The position numbers and the translations under genes were made by a program. This document shows positions 46,599 to 57,142 of a stretch of 64,000 bases of DNA, one piece after another (within the stretch, counting starts at the first letter, position 1; the number at the start of each line of letters is the position of its first letter). The notes beneath the pieces were generated by a model. That model saw nothing but the letters and a program-made list of their open reading frames with translations, made no database searches and was not told the origin of the DNA. Source of the stretch: Megaleporinus macrocephalus. Its lineage: Eukaryota > Chordata > Actinopteri > Characiformes > Anostomidae. Location: positions 7,937,089-8,001,088 of the forward strand of contig CM038725.1 in assembly GCA_021613375.1 (NCBI GenBank). Reading direction: 5' to 3'.

Positions 46599-47035
46599 CC
46601 ATAACATTAAAACTACCTCCTTATATCTACACATTGTCCATTGTATCAGCTCCACTGACCATATAGGAGCTACACTTACAGACTGTAGTTCATCTGATTC
46701 TCTGTATACATTGTTTATCCCATTTCACCCTGTTCTTTAATGGTCAGGACCCCCCAGGACAACCACTGACATGGTGGTGTTGCACTGATATGAGTGAACC
46801 ACACACACAGCACTGCTGCTGCTGGAGTGTTTAAACACCAGCAACATCCAGACAACAGTGTCCTGTGGTCAGCGTCCTGTGTCCACTGATGAAGGACTAG
46901 ACGAACACAAACTGTGCAGCAGCAGATGAGCTACTGTCTCTGACTTTACATCTACAAGGTGGACCAACAAGATAGGCGTGTCTAACAGAGTGGAGTCCAC
47001 TCATGCCAGCACAACACACACGTACACAGTGTTTT
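46597..47035. mobile_element. Palindromic foldback element, copy D (partial)
   Basis: Begins CGCCATAACATTAAAACTAC and continues TATCAGCTCCACTGACCATA. The right arm stops at GCCAGCACAACACACACGTA, so the outer right arm is missing. Confidence 0.75.
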
Positions 47036-47320
47036 ATGTACATTTATCTTCCACTACATGCTGGTTTAGCAGAACAAACTGAAAATATTAATTCTATTAC
47101 TTCATTCACCATAAGTTCTTACAATTAATTGTATTCTCTTTTTAATTCGTGGAGCTCCGTCTCTGGCTGTACCTACTTTCTGCTCTTGGTCAGCTGATCT
47201 ATAAGCCAGTATTTAAATAGTTAAAGTCTGTGTAACTGATTGGACATTTGCCTCCTACAAAGCAATGATGAGGCCAGGAAAGCATAGAATCAGAATAAGA
47301 ATAGTTTATTTCGCCAAAAT

Positions 47321-48076
47321 CATTGTTACTGCTGTTAATGTTGTGTTTTAGTGTGACTGTGTGAGTGTGAATTTCTGTAATTCCACCTTAAAAGCATTGT
47401 TACTGCTGTTATTGTTGTGTTTTAGTGTGACTGTGTGAGTGTGAATTTCTGTAATTCCACCTTAAAAGCATTGTTACTGCTGTTATTGTTGTGTTTTAGT
47501 GTGACTGTGTGAGTGTGAATTTCTGTAATTCCACCTTAAAAGCATTGTTACTGCTGTTATTGTTGTGTTTTAGTGTGACTGTGTGAGTGTGAATTTCTGT
47601 AATTCCACCTTTAAAACATTGTTACTGCTGTTATAGTTGTGTTTTAGTGTGACTGTGTGAGTGTGAATTTCTGTAATTCCACCTTAAAAGCATTGTTACT
47701 GCTGTTATAGTTGTGTTTTAGTGTGACTGTGTGAGTACTGTGAATTTCTGTGTGTGTGTGAGTGTGAATTTCTGTAATTCCACCTTAAAAGCATTGTGAC
47801 TGCTGTTATAGTTGTGTTTTAGTGTGACTGTGTGAGTACTGTGAATTTCTGTGTGTGTGTGAGTGTGAATTTCTGTAATTCCACCTTAAAAGCATTGTGA
47901 CTGCTGTTATAGTTGTGTTTTAGTGTGACTGTGTGAGTACTGTGAATTTCTGTGTGTGTGTGAGTGTGAATTTCTGTAATTCCACCTTAAAAGCATTGTG
48001 ACTGCTGTTATTGTTGTGTTTTAGTGTGAAGGTGTGAGTACTGTGAATTTCTGTGTGTGTGTGAGTGTGTGAATTT
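47321..48076. repeat. Compound minisatellite: 74-bp units then 101-bp units
   Basis: The marker AAAGCATTGTTACTGCTG (or its variants) recurs with 74-bp spacing (47394, 47468, 47542, 47616, 47690), then with 101-bp spacing (47791, 47892, 47993). The longer unit has gained 27 bp, AGTACTGTGAATTTCTGTGT plus a GT tail, which is itself a partial duplication of the neighbouring GTGAATTTCTGT. So a unit changed and the changed unit was then amplified. Confidence 0.95.
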
Positions 48077-48129
48077 GTGTGGACTGTTTAATAGGTGTCT
48101 GTGTGAGAGATGTTCATCACTTTAAATCT

Positions 48130-48317
48130 GAATTCTCTCGACATTCAACCATTCATTCCTATGGGGCCAAAAATTCCAGTTTGAATGCCGTTGTCTGGAA
48201 AACTGTAAGTCGAATCGCTTAGAAAAGCACAAGCATCAACCTGCGCTACAGGACCTAGGATCCTGCTGAATTTCGTGGTTCTAGCTGTAGGAGGAGTAGT
48301 GTTTACTTTTTTGAGTG

Positions 48318-48365
<48 letters not shown>
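48130..48365. repeat. Dispersed fish repeat ending in (AAT)n
   Basis: AACCATTCATTCCTATGGGG, then TTGTCTGGAAAACTGTAAGT, TCGAATCGCTTAGAAAAGCA and a terminal (AAT)n at 48318-48364. I recognise this as a common fish repeat whose 3' end carries a trinucleotide tail; class not assigned. Confidence 0.5.
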
Positions 48366-48367
<2 letters not shown>

Positions 48368-49014
48368 GAATAATAAGAAGATTATGAAGAACAGTAAGTT
48401 GGCCTTTTTAAGCCAACTTAATAAAGAGCTAGTAAAGGTGTTAATAAAACATATGCAAATCTGCGCTCATACGTGTACAGATATTCTACACATAAGTGAG
48501 TCTGAGTAGACATAGGCTTTCCTCTGTGCTTCCAAAGGGAAAAAAAATTCTTGCAGCTCTCGCACCCAAAGATAGGGGCGAAAAAAAAGCTGCCACAACC
48601 TCAACCATGTCTACAAAGCAAACAGCCTCGCGGCCGCAGACGCTGGGCCCTGCGAGTCTTTCAGCAGCTGGATTTCAAAGGGCTGCTACAGTGAATGCAG
48701 GGAGAAGGGCTCGGTTAAGATTGGCAAGGGACCTAAACAAACTGCGATGACAAGACTGAGAGCTGCGCAAACAAAGGATTAGGTGAGAGATGAAAGCGAG
48801 AGGAAACGGGCAGACTCGTTTGTTTACGGACCATGAAGAAAGAGCTGTGTGCTACTGTACTGGCTACTGGACACGTCCTTCTATTGCTTTCTTACAACAT
48901 AGAATATCACTGAGAGCCACAGGCGGGAAGCCACTGGGGGTGGGCGGGGTGGGGGGGGGGGGGGGGCGAGCGCTCTCCCTTGTGCACCTATGGTTGAAAA
49001 ATGTGCCCTCTAGA
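48366..49014. other. No gene seen; contains a G-run
   Basis: Frames at 48496-48750 and 48790-49062 have no recognisable domain. The G-rich tract at 48936-48966 is listed separately. Confidence 0.4.
48936..48966 (+). other. Poly-G tract with G-quadruplex potential
   Basis: GGGGGTGGGCGGGGT followed by 16 consecutive G. At least four G3 runs are separated by single bases, which meets the usual quadruplex pattern. A run this long is also prone to assembly error. Confidence 0.8.
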
Positions 49015-49390
49015 GTAGGGCTGTGTATTGGCAAGTACCCGGCAATACAATACGTATCGTGATACAGCGGTCACAATTCAATGTATCAATATATTGCGAT
49101 ACTGCAAGAAAAGTGATATATTGTGATTTTTCAAATCTTACTATTAAAACACAGCACTATATGAACAGGTTTATCAGTGCTTACAATAACATTGCGCCCT
49201 TGTGCTGATTGTTACTGTTGTAGTGGAGCTGAAAATGGATTTCAACACTGCCATCTAGTGGTCAGAGGTTTAAACACAACACACAATAATTCACTGTCTG
49301 CCAGGAATCTGTGTATGGTTACTTTGTTTTTGAGAATCGATACAGTATCACAAAACAAAATATCCAGATATTCGATATTCAACTTCCCTT
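49015..49390. mobile_element. MITE family H, copy 2
   Basis: Begins TAGGGCTGTGTATTGGCAAG and aligns with 11702-12081 through GTGATATATTGTGATTTTTC, CATCTAGTGGTCAGAGGTTT and AGAATCGATACAGTATCA. The final CCCCTA terminus is degraded here. Confidence 0.7.
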
Positions 49391-49737
49391 CAATGTTTGT
49401 TGTTTTTGGAAACAATTCAATGTCTCAAATCTTAAAATTCAGTATAGTTTATAGACCATTGGAGAGTGTTTGGAGAGTGTCTCAATGAGAGGACTACTTT
49501 TTGGCTGGATGTTATTGTAGAAGTTGTTATTCAGTAGCCTACTTCCCTTATTTGATTTACCTCATAATATATCTGGAACGAATAGCCACACGGCTTATTA
49601 TACAGTACACACAATACTGAAAAGATCACACAACTAAAAACCCCAACAGATTCACAAGATTAATTATACAAGGAAGTAGCATCCTTTACTGTGCAAACAT
49701 CGTAGACAACTAAGTTCATTGTTTTAAAGCCTTTATA
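49391..49737. other. No gene seen
   Basis: Featureless AT-rich stretch. Confidence 0.45.
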
Positions 49738-50253
49738 CAAATAATCATACATACAATACAAAGTAACATGAATATCTTATTGTAAGAGAAGTAGATGATA
49801 TCTTGAGCTCCAGTTGTAGTTCCAGATTTCTCCTGGACGCCCCAGACATTGTATGAATGTATTCAGTTCCTTCAGCAGCAATCTTGATTTAGCTTAGATT
49901 TTTTCCAACTCAAGATCTCAGATCTGCAGATACTGACCCCCTGCACGTCCTTTAGTAAAACAGAAAACCTGGAGAGACTCTTTCAGTTGTTCTGCTTCTA
50001 AACTGTGGAGCTCAGTTCAAGTTTTCATTAGACAGACAGGATCAGTGCTCATATTTAAGAAACAATTAAAAACGTCTCTCTTTAATTCAGAGTTGAATTA
50101 AAACTTATACCTATACAATTTAACTTTATCTTTGGTTAATTAAGTTTGCTATTACTAGCACTTTAAGCTGCCACTGGTATGAAAAGTGATATATAAATAA
50201 ATATTATTATTATTGTTGTAATGAAGTACTGAGTAGTCAAAGCAGGTATTAGA
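49738..50253 (-). repeat. Dispersed repeat family R5, copy 5, split by a LINE insertion
   Basis: 49738-49898 ends GCAATCTTGATTTAGCTTA and resumes at about 50218 with TAATGAAGTACTGAGTAGTC, exactly where uninterrupted copies read straight through (AGCTTAATGAAG). The repeated TTA/TA at the junction could be part of a target duplication. The copy also lacks the GTTTGAAGAACAAAGT block. Confidence 0.8.
49899..50217 (+). mobile_element. LINE 3' end inserted in R5 copy 5
   Basis: The plus strand reads QDLRSADTDPL, then in shifted frames the L-W-S-S motif and a KLKT-like tail, the C-terminal end of a non-LTR retrotransposon ORF. UTR-like sequence follows, ending CCACTGGTATGAAAAGTGAT and an ATT run. 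The same family is at 63795-64000 on the minus strand (shared CTGTGGAGCTCAGTT). Confidence 0.65.
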
Positions 50254-50708
50254 TCCATCCATCCATTATTTTTTGCTTTAGTCAAGTTTATTTGTGTAGT
50301 GCTTTTTACAACGATGTTGTCTCAAAGCAGCTTTACAGAGTTTTAAAAAAGTTAGAACATACATATATCCCCCAGTGAGCAAGCCAGAGGCAACAGTGGC
50401 AAGAACAACTCCCTCAGACTGGAGGAAGAAACCTTGGGAGGAACCAAGACTCACAAGGGGAGACCCGTGCTCCTCTGGTCAAACAGTATTTACAGTTTAA
50501 TAAACTAAATATCAATACTAATACAAGACATGCAGTAAGGTTGATCGGTCACTCTAAACTGCTCGAAGGTGTGAGTGCTTGAGTGAGTGTTGGCCATGTG
50601 ATGGACTGGCGAACTGTCCATGGTGTACCTCACGTTCGCCCAATGACGCTGGGATTGGCTCCAGCCCCCCCGTGACCCCGACTAGCAGGATTAAGTGTGG
50701 ATGGATGC
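50254..50708 (-). mobile_element. Composite element: CCATCCATCC block, LINE tail, GGATGGATG end
   Basis: Bounded by ATCCATCCATCCATTATTTT on the left and GTGTGGATGGATGC on the right. It contains the minus-strand LINE tail (GTCAAGTTTATTTGTGTAGT, AGAAACCTTGGGAGGAACCA, CTCCTCTGGTCAAACAG) and then TGATGGACTGGCGAACTGTC with ATGACGCTGGGATTGGCTCC, a very common fish repeat. The same parts are joined in a different order at 14205-14450. Confidence 0.6.
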
Positions 50709-52009
50709 AAACACAGCAGTGAAACGTGCTATACATGTATATGTACTGCTGCCTTCAGGTGAAAGGAATAATTGCAAACTACCGACAGACCACCAGTAAT
50801 GTATTCTTAAAACTGATGCCGTAGGCCAATAAAAATCTTGCTGCAGGCCAAACTTTGGAAACCTCTGTCCTACAGCTTGTAACGATAGCAGAACCCTTGT
50901 AACTATCTGTAGGGTCTTTAAAGACCCATAACATTTCAATATGTTAAATACAGCAAATGGACAGTAGTCATGCATTAAACAGTGTAGACTTGCGTCTCTG
51001 TATTTAATTCAACCTAGAAAATCAACCAAACCTACTTTTAAACTGAGTGACCGAAGAGTTTGGATATAATTGTGCTAATAAAATGTTTTTTTGTTGCTGA
51101 TGTCATGAAAACAGTGAGTTTAAGGCTTTGGTTTGAAGCGTGAACAGAACACTGTTTATGAACTGCAGCAGACTTTAATTTAATAAAGCATAAGAATTTT
51201 CTTTTTATGATGTGGTCCCTTTAAGAGCTGCGAGCAGGAAGATTTACAGCGTAAACAAATCCTCCCAACCCTCCACAACTCTCGCCTGCTGGGAGAGTGT
51301 CATCCAAAGAAGCTCCTCTTCACGAAGCGTGGCCCCCAGTGGTCTTGTTGCTACTCAACGGCGCCTGGCATCCCGAGCCCGAGCATGTGGAGTGTTGGCT
51401 TTCGGACCCCTGGCGGTTCCTCTGGCCCGGCCGTGGCCTGCCCGCTGAGAAGTGTGACAGCGAGTCCTGACAGCTCCGGGGCCAGCGCTGTCACTGACAC
51501 ACAAAGCAGCTCCGCTGGTACACTCCGGCCGTCAACAGCACCCGACCCCCCCCCCAGGAGGATTAGGAGGGGGGACGGGCGAACAAAGGGGAGTTGGGCG
51601 AGAAAAGCCTGTGTTAAATTGGGCATTAAATTTAACATTCGGTCACGGGGTCATAAGAATTCAACAGGAGTGGAAAAAAAATACAGTTCATATCAGAAGA
51701 TGACAAAAGAAAGAAGAGAGAAAGAAAGGAGGGGATATTTCTAGGGGCTTCGGGTGGGATATGGTGCCCTGTATGAACAGTTAATGACAGTATATCTTTG
51801 CATGGTTAAACTGTTCTTGTCCAGGACATCTCTAGACGGAGAACCTGCTGTTTGTAGTGTGTTGTTGTGTTGGATGGTTGGACTCTGTACAGATGCTTTC
51901 AAGGGTTCTGCTATCGTTACAAGCCGTAGAACCTTTCTTACTGGTATACAACCATGAGCGCCTGTTTATTGGCTGAGCTTGTTGCGGTAACTCTAAACTA
52001 ATACAAAGT
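50709..52009. other. No gene seen; CpG-rich patch at 51330-51620
   Basis: 51330-51620 is GC- and CpG-rich relative to the rest (GGCGCCTGGCATCCCGAGCC, CTCCGGCCGTCAACAGCACC). It has overlapping frames on both strands (51385-51744 plus, 119 codons; 51351-51638 minus, 95 codons). Neither frame shows a recognisable domain. A CpG island of a nearby or unannotated promoter is possible. Confidence 0.4.
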
Positions 52010-52831
52010 TGAAACAACGGTGAACATCAATTTTCATGTCTTGCCACAGATGCTCAATGGGATTTAGGTCAGGACTTTGCCTGGGCCATTCTAACACATG
52101 AATTTTCTTTGATCTAAACCATTCCACTGTCGCTCTGGCTGTATGTTCAGGGTCATTGTCTTGCTGGAAGGTAAATCTCCTTCCCAGTCTCAAGTCTTTT
52201 TAAGTCCTTTGCAGCCTCCAACAGATTTTCTTCCAGGATTGCCCTGTATTTAGCTCCATCCATCTTCCCATCAACTCTGACCAGCTTCCCTTGCTGAAGA
52301 AAAGCATCCCCACAACTTGATGCAGCCACCACCAAGTTTCACTGTGAGGATGGTGTTTTAGGGTGATGAGCAGTGTGTTGCATTTAGGCCAAAAAGTTCA
52401 GCCTCTGTCTCTTCTGACCAGAGCACCTTCTTCCACATGTTTGATGTGTCCTCTACACGGCTTGTGGCAAACTGAAAACGACACCTCTCATGTCTTTCTT
52501 TCAACAATGGTTTTCTTCTTACCACTCTTCCATAAAGGCCAGATTTGTAGAGTGCACGAATTATAGTTGGCCTGTGGACAGATAATCCCACCTCAGCTGT
52601 GGACTTCTGCGGCTCCTCCAGAGTGACCATGAGCCTCCTAGCTGCTTCTCCTTGCCGGAGCTGGTCATGTCTTGGTAGGTAGTTGTAAAATACTTTTTCC
52701 ATTTTTGGATGATGGGTTGAACAGTGCTCCTTGGGAAGCTTGGGATATGTTTTTATAACCTGACCCTGCTTTAAACTTCTCCTCAACTTTATCTCTGAAC
52801 TGATAAGTCTGGTGAGTTCCTTGGTCTTCAT
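52010..52831 (-). pseudogene. Tc1-like transposase pseudogene
   Basis: Starts at MKTKEL (52831). The helix-turn-helix region continues only in another frame (VEEKFKAGSGYKNISQ), showing early frameshifts. The central region SVHRPTIIRALYKSGLYGR is in frame with the start. The usual WSDET reads WSEET, so the first catalytic aspartate is replaced by glutamate. After further frameshifts come GKMDGAKYRAILEENL and [10 protein letters not shown], then [11 protein letters not shown]; the last two supply D and E with 34 residues between them, as in Tc1 (D34E). The final ~50 residues are absent. Inactive. Confidence 0.88.
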
Positions 52832-53090
52832 GATGCTGTTTGTTCACTAGTGTTCTCTAACAAACCACTGAGGCCTTCAAAGAACAGTTGTATTTATACT
52901 GTGACTAAATTACACACAGCTGGACTCATTAAGTAATTAAGTGACTTCTGAAGGCAATTGATTGTACTAGATTCTATTTAGGGGTATTTTTTATTTGATT
53001 AAAATGTTAAAAACCATCTATCATTTTCGTTCCACTTCACAATTACATGCTACTTAATTACATTCAAGGGGTATGAAAACTTTTGCGAGC
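52010..53090 (-). mobile_element. Tc1-like transposon, truncated at its 3' side
   Basis: The 5' terminus is on the right: in reverse it reads TGTGGCTCGCAAAAGTTTTC near 53090, typical of a fish Tc1-like family. Then come an AT-rich 5' UTR and the transposase on the minus strand. The homologous sequence stops near 52010, so the end of the gene and the second terminal repeat are missing. Confidence 0.85.
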
Positions 53091-53680
53091 CACATCTATC
53101 AGTCCCGCTGCCTGAGGAAAATCCAGAAGATCAGGTTGGACAGTGGTCACCCAGCACACTGCCTGTTCACTTTACTGCCATCAGGCAGAAGATTCCACAG
53201 CATCCGAGCTACAACAACCCGGCTACTGAACAGCTTCTACCCACATGCTGTCAGACTTCTGAACAAACTGTGAGGCTGAGAGACCCCAATACCCTTCACT
53301 CTGCCACTGCTATATTATATTATATTATATTATTTATTCTGATATCACTGCTATGGACAATATCACTTAGTCACTTTAAATAGATTTATCTTCTTAGATA
53401 ACCTGCCTATGCAAAGTTTCTACAGATGTCCTCCTGTATATCTTATGTATATATCTTGTGTATGTTCTGTATATTCCCTTATATGTTTCAGTTATTACTA
53501 AATGTATATATTCTAGCTTATTTTTAACTTCAATATTATCTATTTATTATGTTTGCTGTTTACTATATATAAATGCTGCCCAGCTGTAGAGTTATTATCT
53601 GAGCCTCACCCCAAGCTTTTCAATGCGTTATGTCCAGCCATGATGTTCAAATGACAATTAAACTTGAAACTTGAAACACA
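53091..53680 (+). mobile_element. L2/CR1-like LINE 3' end
   Basis: The plus strand (to 53273) ends HCLFTLLPSGRRFHSIR, then TTRLLNSFYPHAVRLLNKL and a stop, the well-conserved C-terminus of fish L2/CR1-type reverse-transcriptase ORFs. About 400 bp of AT-rich 3' UTR follows, ending CAATTAAACTTGAAACTTGA, a short tandem 3' tail. Heavily 5' truncated. It abuts the Tc1 terminus at 53090, so one element may have inserted at the edge of the other. Confidence 0.75.
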
Positions 53681-54155
53681 AAACACTGTAAAAGGTTTTT
53701 TTTAGGGTGTAGTCAAACAAAGTCCAGTTTGTTTGGCTCGTGTGGCCGCTCTGTGTCAAGTCCTGGTCCACCTCCTCAAGAGGTTCAGTTAGACTAGAGT
53801 GTGCATCCAGCGTGATGGCTAACCGGCCCAAGCATGAAACAGGAACGTGTAATTCCAACAAGCAGCTGGAGAATAGGACGCATGACTTCAGCCTCGCGTG
53901 AGACCAGGGCTTTGGAGAATCCAAAGGCTGTGAGTTTTATTAGTCGAGTAGCACAAAACATGTTTATAGTAGCTCCTCCATCACGTCTGTCTGCTGATAC
54001 AGTTATCATATATCATCATATATCATATATCATCGCGGTCTATATTGAAGATACTTGTTTTTCATTGGACAGCAACGATATGATGATATGATCTTACTTC
54101 TAATAGGCTAAGTGTGAATAAAGCTCCACCCACCTGGCGTACCAAGATCGTAAAT
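53681..54155. other. No gene seen; MITE X right end at 54037-54085
   Basis: GATACTTGTTTTTCATTGGA at 54049 is the family X right terminus. The rest, including short frames at 53658-54091, is unremarkable. Confidence 0.45.
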
Positions 54156-54810
54156 CACATAAAACAGTCACTGCTGGTTAAACTTTTGCTTAAAACAGTC
54201 ACTGCTGGTTAAACTTTTGCTTAAAACAATCACTGCTGGTTAAACTTTTGCTTAAAACAGTCACTGCTGGTTAAACTTTTGCTTAAAACAGTTACTGCTG
54301 GTTAAACTTTAGCTTAAAACAGTTACTGCTGGTTAAACTTCAGCTTAAAACAGTCACTGCTGGTTAAACTTCTGTTGAAAACAGTCACTGCTGGTTAAAC
54401 TTTTGCTTAAAACAGTCACTGCTGGTTAAACTTCAGCTTAAAACAGTCACTGCTGTTTAAACTTCTGCTTAAAACAGTCACTGCTGGTTAAACTTCTGTT
54501 GAAAACAGTCACTGCTGGTTAAACTTTTGCTTAAAACAGTCACTGCTGGTTAAACTTCAGCTTAAAACAGTCACTGCTGGTTAAACTTCAGCTTAAAACA
54601 GTCACTGCTGGTTAAACTTCTGCTTAAAACAGTCACTGCTGGTTAAACTTCTGCTTAAAACAATCACTGCTGGTTAAACCTTTGCTTAAAACAGTCACTG
54701 CTGGTTAAACTTCTGTTGAAAACAGTCACTGCTGGTTAAACTTTTGCTTAAAACAGTCACTGCTGGTTAAACTTCTGTTGAAAACAGTCACTGCTGGTTA
54801 AACTTCTGCA
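54156..54810. repeat. 31-bp minisatellite, 21 units
   Basis: The unit is AAAACAGTCACTGCTGGTTA plus AACTTTTGCTT (31 bp). I counted 21 copies of the CACTGCTG segment at a constant period. Variants (TTTTGCTT, TCAGCTT, TCTGTTGA) are interspersed. It is preceded by ACCAAGATCGTAAATCACAT, which recurs at 55043 before a second, three-unit array. Confidence 0.96.
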
Positions 54811-54889
54811 AGAAAAACTATAAAATAATTATAATTATTATATAAATATTATTACACAATAGTTGCTCTTAATTTCCTGTAAGAATGTC

Positions 54890-55010
54890 ATGATGAATGG
54901 ACCAATGGAAAGACTTCAAAATAGCTTGGAAAAAGATCTTGTTCCATTGACTTCCATTGAAAGTGAAGAGATTTTGGTCTCTCCTGTAAAGTTGCTATTT
55001 TGAAGATACT
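54890..55010 (+). mobile_element. MITE family X fragment
   Basis: ATGGACCAATGGAAAGACTT, TCCATTGACTTCCATTGAAA and CTCTCCTGTAAAGTTGC match the central and right part of family X. It lies between the two 31-bp arrays. Confidence 0.65.
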
Positions 55011-55042
55011 TACCCGTTCACCCACCTGGTGAACGCCACATA

Positions 55043-55140
55043 CCAAGATCGTAAATCACATAAAACAGTCACTGCTGTTTAAACTTCTGATTAAAACAGT
55101 CACTGCTGGTTAAACTTCTAATTAAAATAGTCAGTGCTGG
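55043..55140. repeat. 31-bp minisatellite, second block (about 3 units)
   Basis: The same lead-in (ACCAAGATCGTAAATCACAT) is followed by three diverged 31-bp units. This suggests a segmental duplication followed by expansion of only one copy. Confidence 0.85.
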
Positions 55141-56018
55141 TTCTTCTGCTTCTGCTTACCAAGATAACGATTCACTTTAAACCTACATTGTTTTTGTTGT
55201 CCATGTTTTGATCCCACTGGTCAGTGCCAAATCGGGAATCTACCGCTGTTATGTACAGCGTTCCGCTTGCGTGATGCACAAGATGAGACCTTTCAGCATT
55301 TGCTGCACCTGTTTATAAGTGAGTGTTCTACAGGATTTTGTTAACCGGTTTGTTAACAGTTTTAATGAAATGCATTCTTTTCCCTCACACGGTCATTATA
55401 CAGCACTCAGTCGATTTACATGGTCTTAATGGAGCAACGCTAAAGAATGCAGAGCTTCTCTAAATTAATTTGGCCTCTTTCCCAAAATACAGGAGTTTAA
55501 TTAATCCCGGCCTTGAGACGGACACGTACTTGGACTGGAGACACACAGTCCATGGGGTTCCTAATCGTCTGTGCGCTCTGGGGCTGAGAGATTTGGAAGC
55601 TTCTGAATAGTGGAGCTCCTTCCAGAAGCTGAAGCTCGTTAAACAGAGACAGCAGGTGGATACACATGTTCCAAAAACTGAAAAAAAGGCTAAAAACCAA
55701 AAGCCTCCCAAATCAGAACCTATTACTCCACCTAAGGTTTCAGCTGTGGTCACTCTGGTCACGTCCTACACTTGGGCTCTGTTTGGCTCAAGTTCTCTCT
55801 GACCGCTTGTAGGAGAGTCGTGTTTTACTTTCTGTCAGCTCCCGCTCCACAACCACGCTTACAATAACACCACAGAAACCCCGGCACAAACACTGCTGAG
55901 CTATTACTCCAGTCCAGCCTGCAGTCAGTACGCCATCGGCCCTAGCGGTCAAACACAAGCCGGTCAAAAGTTTGTACTATTAATAATCAGACTTTGGACA
56001 ATTCATTCTTTCTTCATA
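55141..56018. other. No gene seen
   Basis: Minus frames at 55460-55762 and 55497-55700 have no recognisable domain. Repeat-poor sequence. Confidence 0.4.
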
Positions 56019-56077
<59 letters not shown>

Positions 56078-56188
56078 AGTATAATTGCATTACTATCTAT
56101 CTTTCTATCTATCTATCTATCTATCTATCTATCAGTATAATTGCATTACTATCTATCTTTCTATCTATCTATCAGTATAATTGCATTA

Positions 56189-56261
<73 letters not shown>

Positions 56262-56316
56262 AGTATAATTGCATTACTATCTATCTTTCTATCTATCTAT
56301 CAGTATAATTGCATTA

Positions 56317-56362
<46 letters not shown>

Positions 56363-56430
56363 CTCAGTGTAACTGTATTACTATCTATCAATCTATCTAT
56401 CTATCTATCTATCTCATTATACTTGTATTA

Positions 56431-56472
<42 letters not shown>

Positions 56473-56509
56473 CAGTATACCTGTATTACTATCTATCTAT
56501 CTATCTATG

Positions 56510-56549
<40 letters not shown>

Positions 56550-56574
56550 GATCTATCTCAGTGTAACTGCATTA

Positions 56575-56632
<58 letters not shown>

Positions 56633-56707
56633 CAGTGTAACTGTATTACTATCTATCTATCTATCTCAGTGTAACTGTATTACTATCTATCTATCTATCT
56701 ATCTATA

Positions 56708-56748
<41 letters not shown>

Positions 56749-56807
56749 GTGTAACTGCATTACTATCTATCTATCTATCTATCTCAGTGTAACTGTATTA
56801 CTATCTG

Positions 56808-56846
<39 letters not shown>

Positions 56847-56915
56847 CAGTATAAATGTATTACTATCTACCTATCAATCTATCTATCTATCTCAGCATTA
56901 CTATCAATCTCAGTA

Positions 56916-56972
<57 letters not shown>

Positions 56973-56982
56973 GTCTGTCTAA

Positions 56983-57052
<70 letters not shown>

Positions 57053-57062
57053 GTCTGTCTAA

Positions 57063-57142
<80 letters not shown>
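56019..57142. repeat. (TATC)n / (GATA)n array, about 1.1 kb
   Basis: TATC units with about a dozen short interruptions of the form CAGTATAATTGCATTACTAT or CAGTGTAACTGTATTACTAT, which are themselves related. This makes it a higher-order array of TATC tract plus spacer up to about 56900, then nearly pure TATC with GTCTGTCTAAC interruptions. The YLSIYLSI frames are artefacts. Confidence 0.97.

Noticed and set aside
51385..51744. 119-codon ORF in a CpG-rich segment as a host exon
   Set aside because: An overlapping 95-codon frame exists on the other strand, the peptide is low complexity (Ser/Pro/Gly/Arg) and no domain or splice signal stands out.
52010..52831. Functional Tc1 transposase
   Set aside because: Several frameshifts, WSDET changed to WSEET, and loss of the C-terminus and one terminal repeat.
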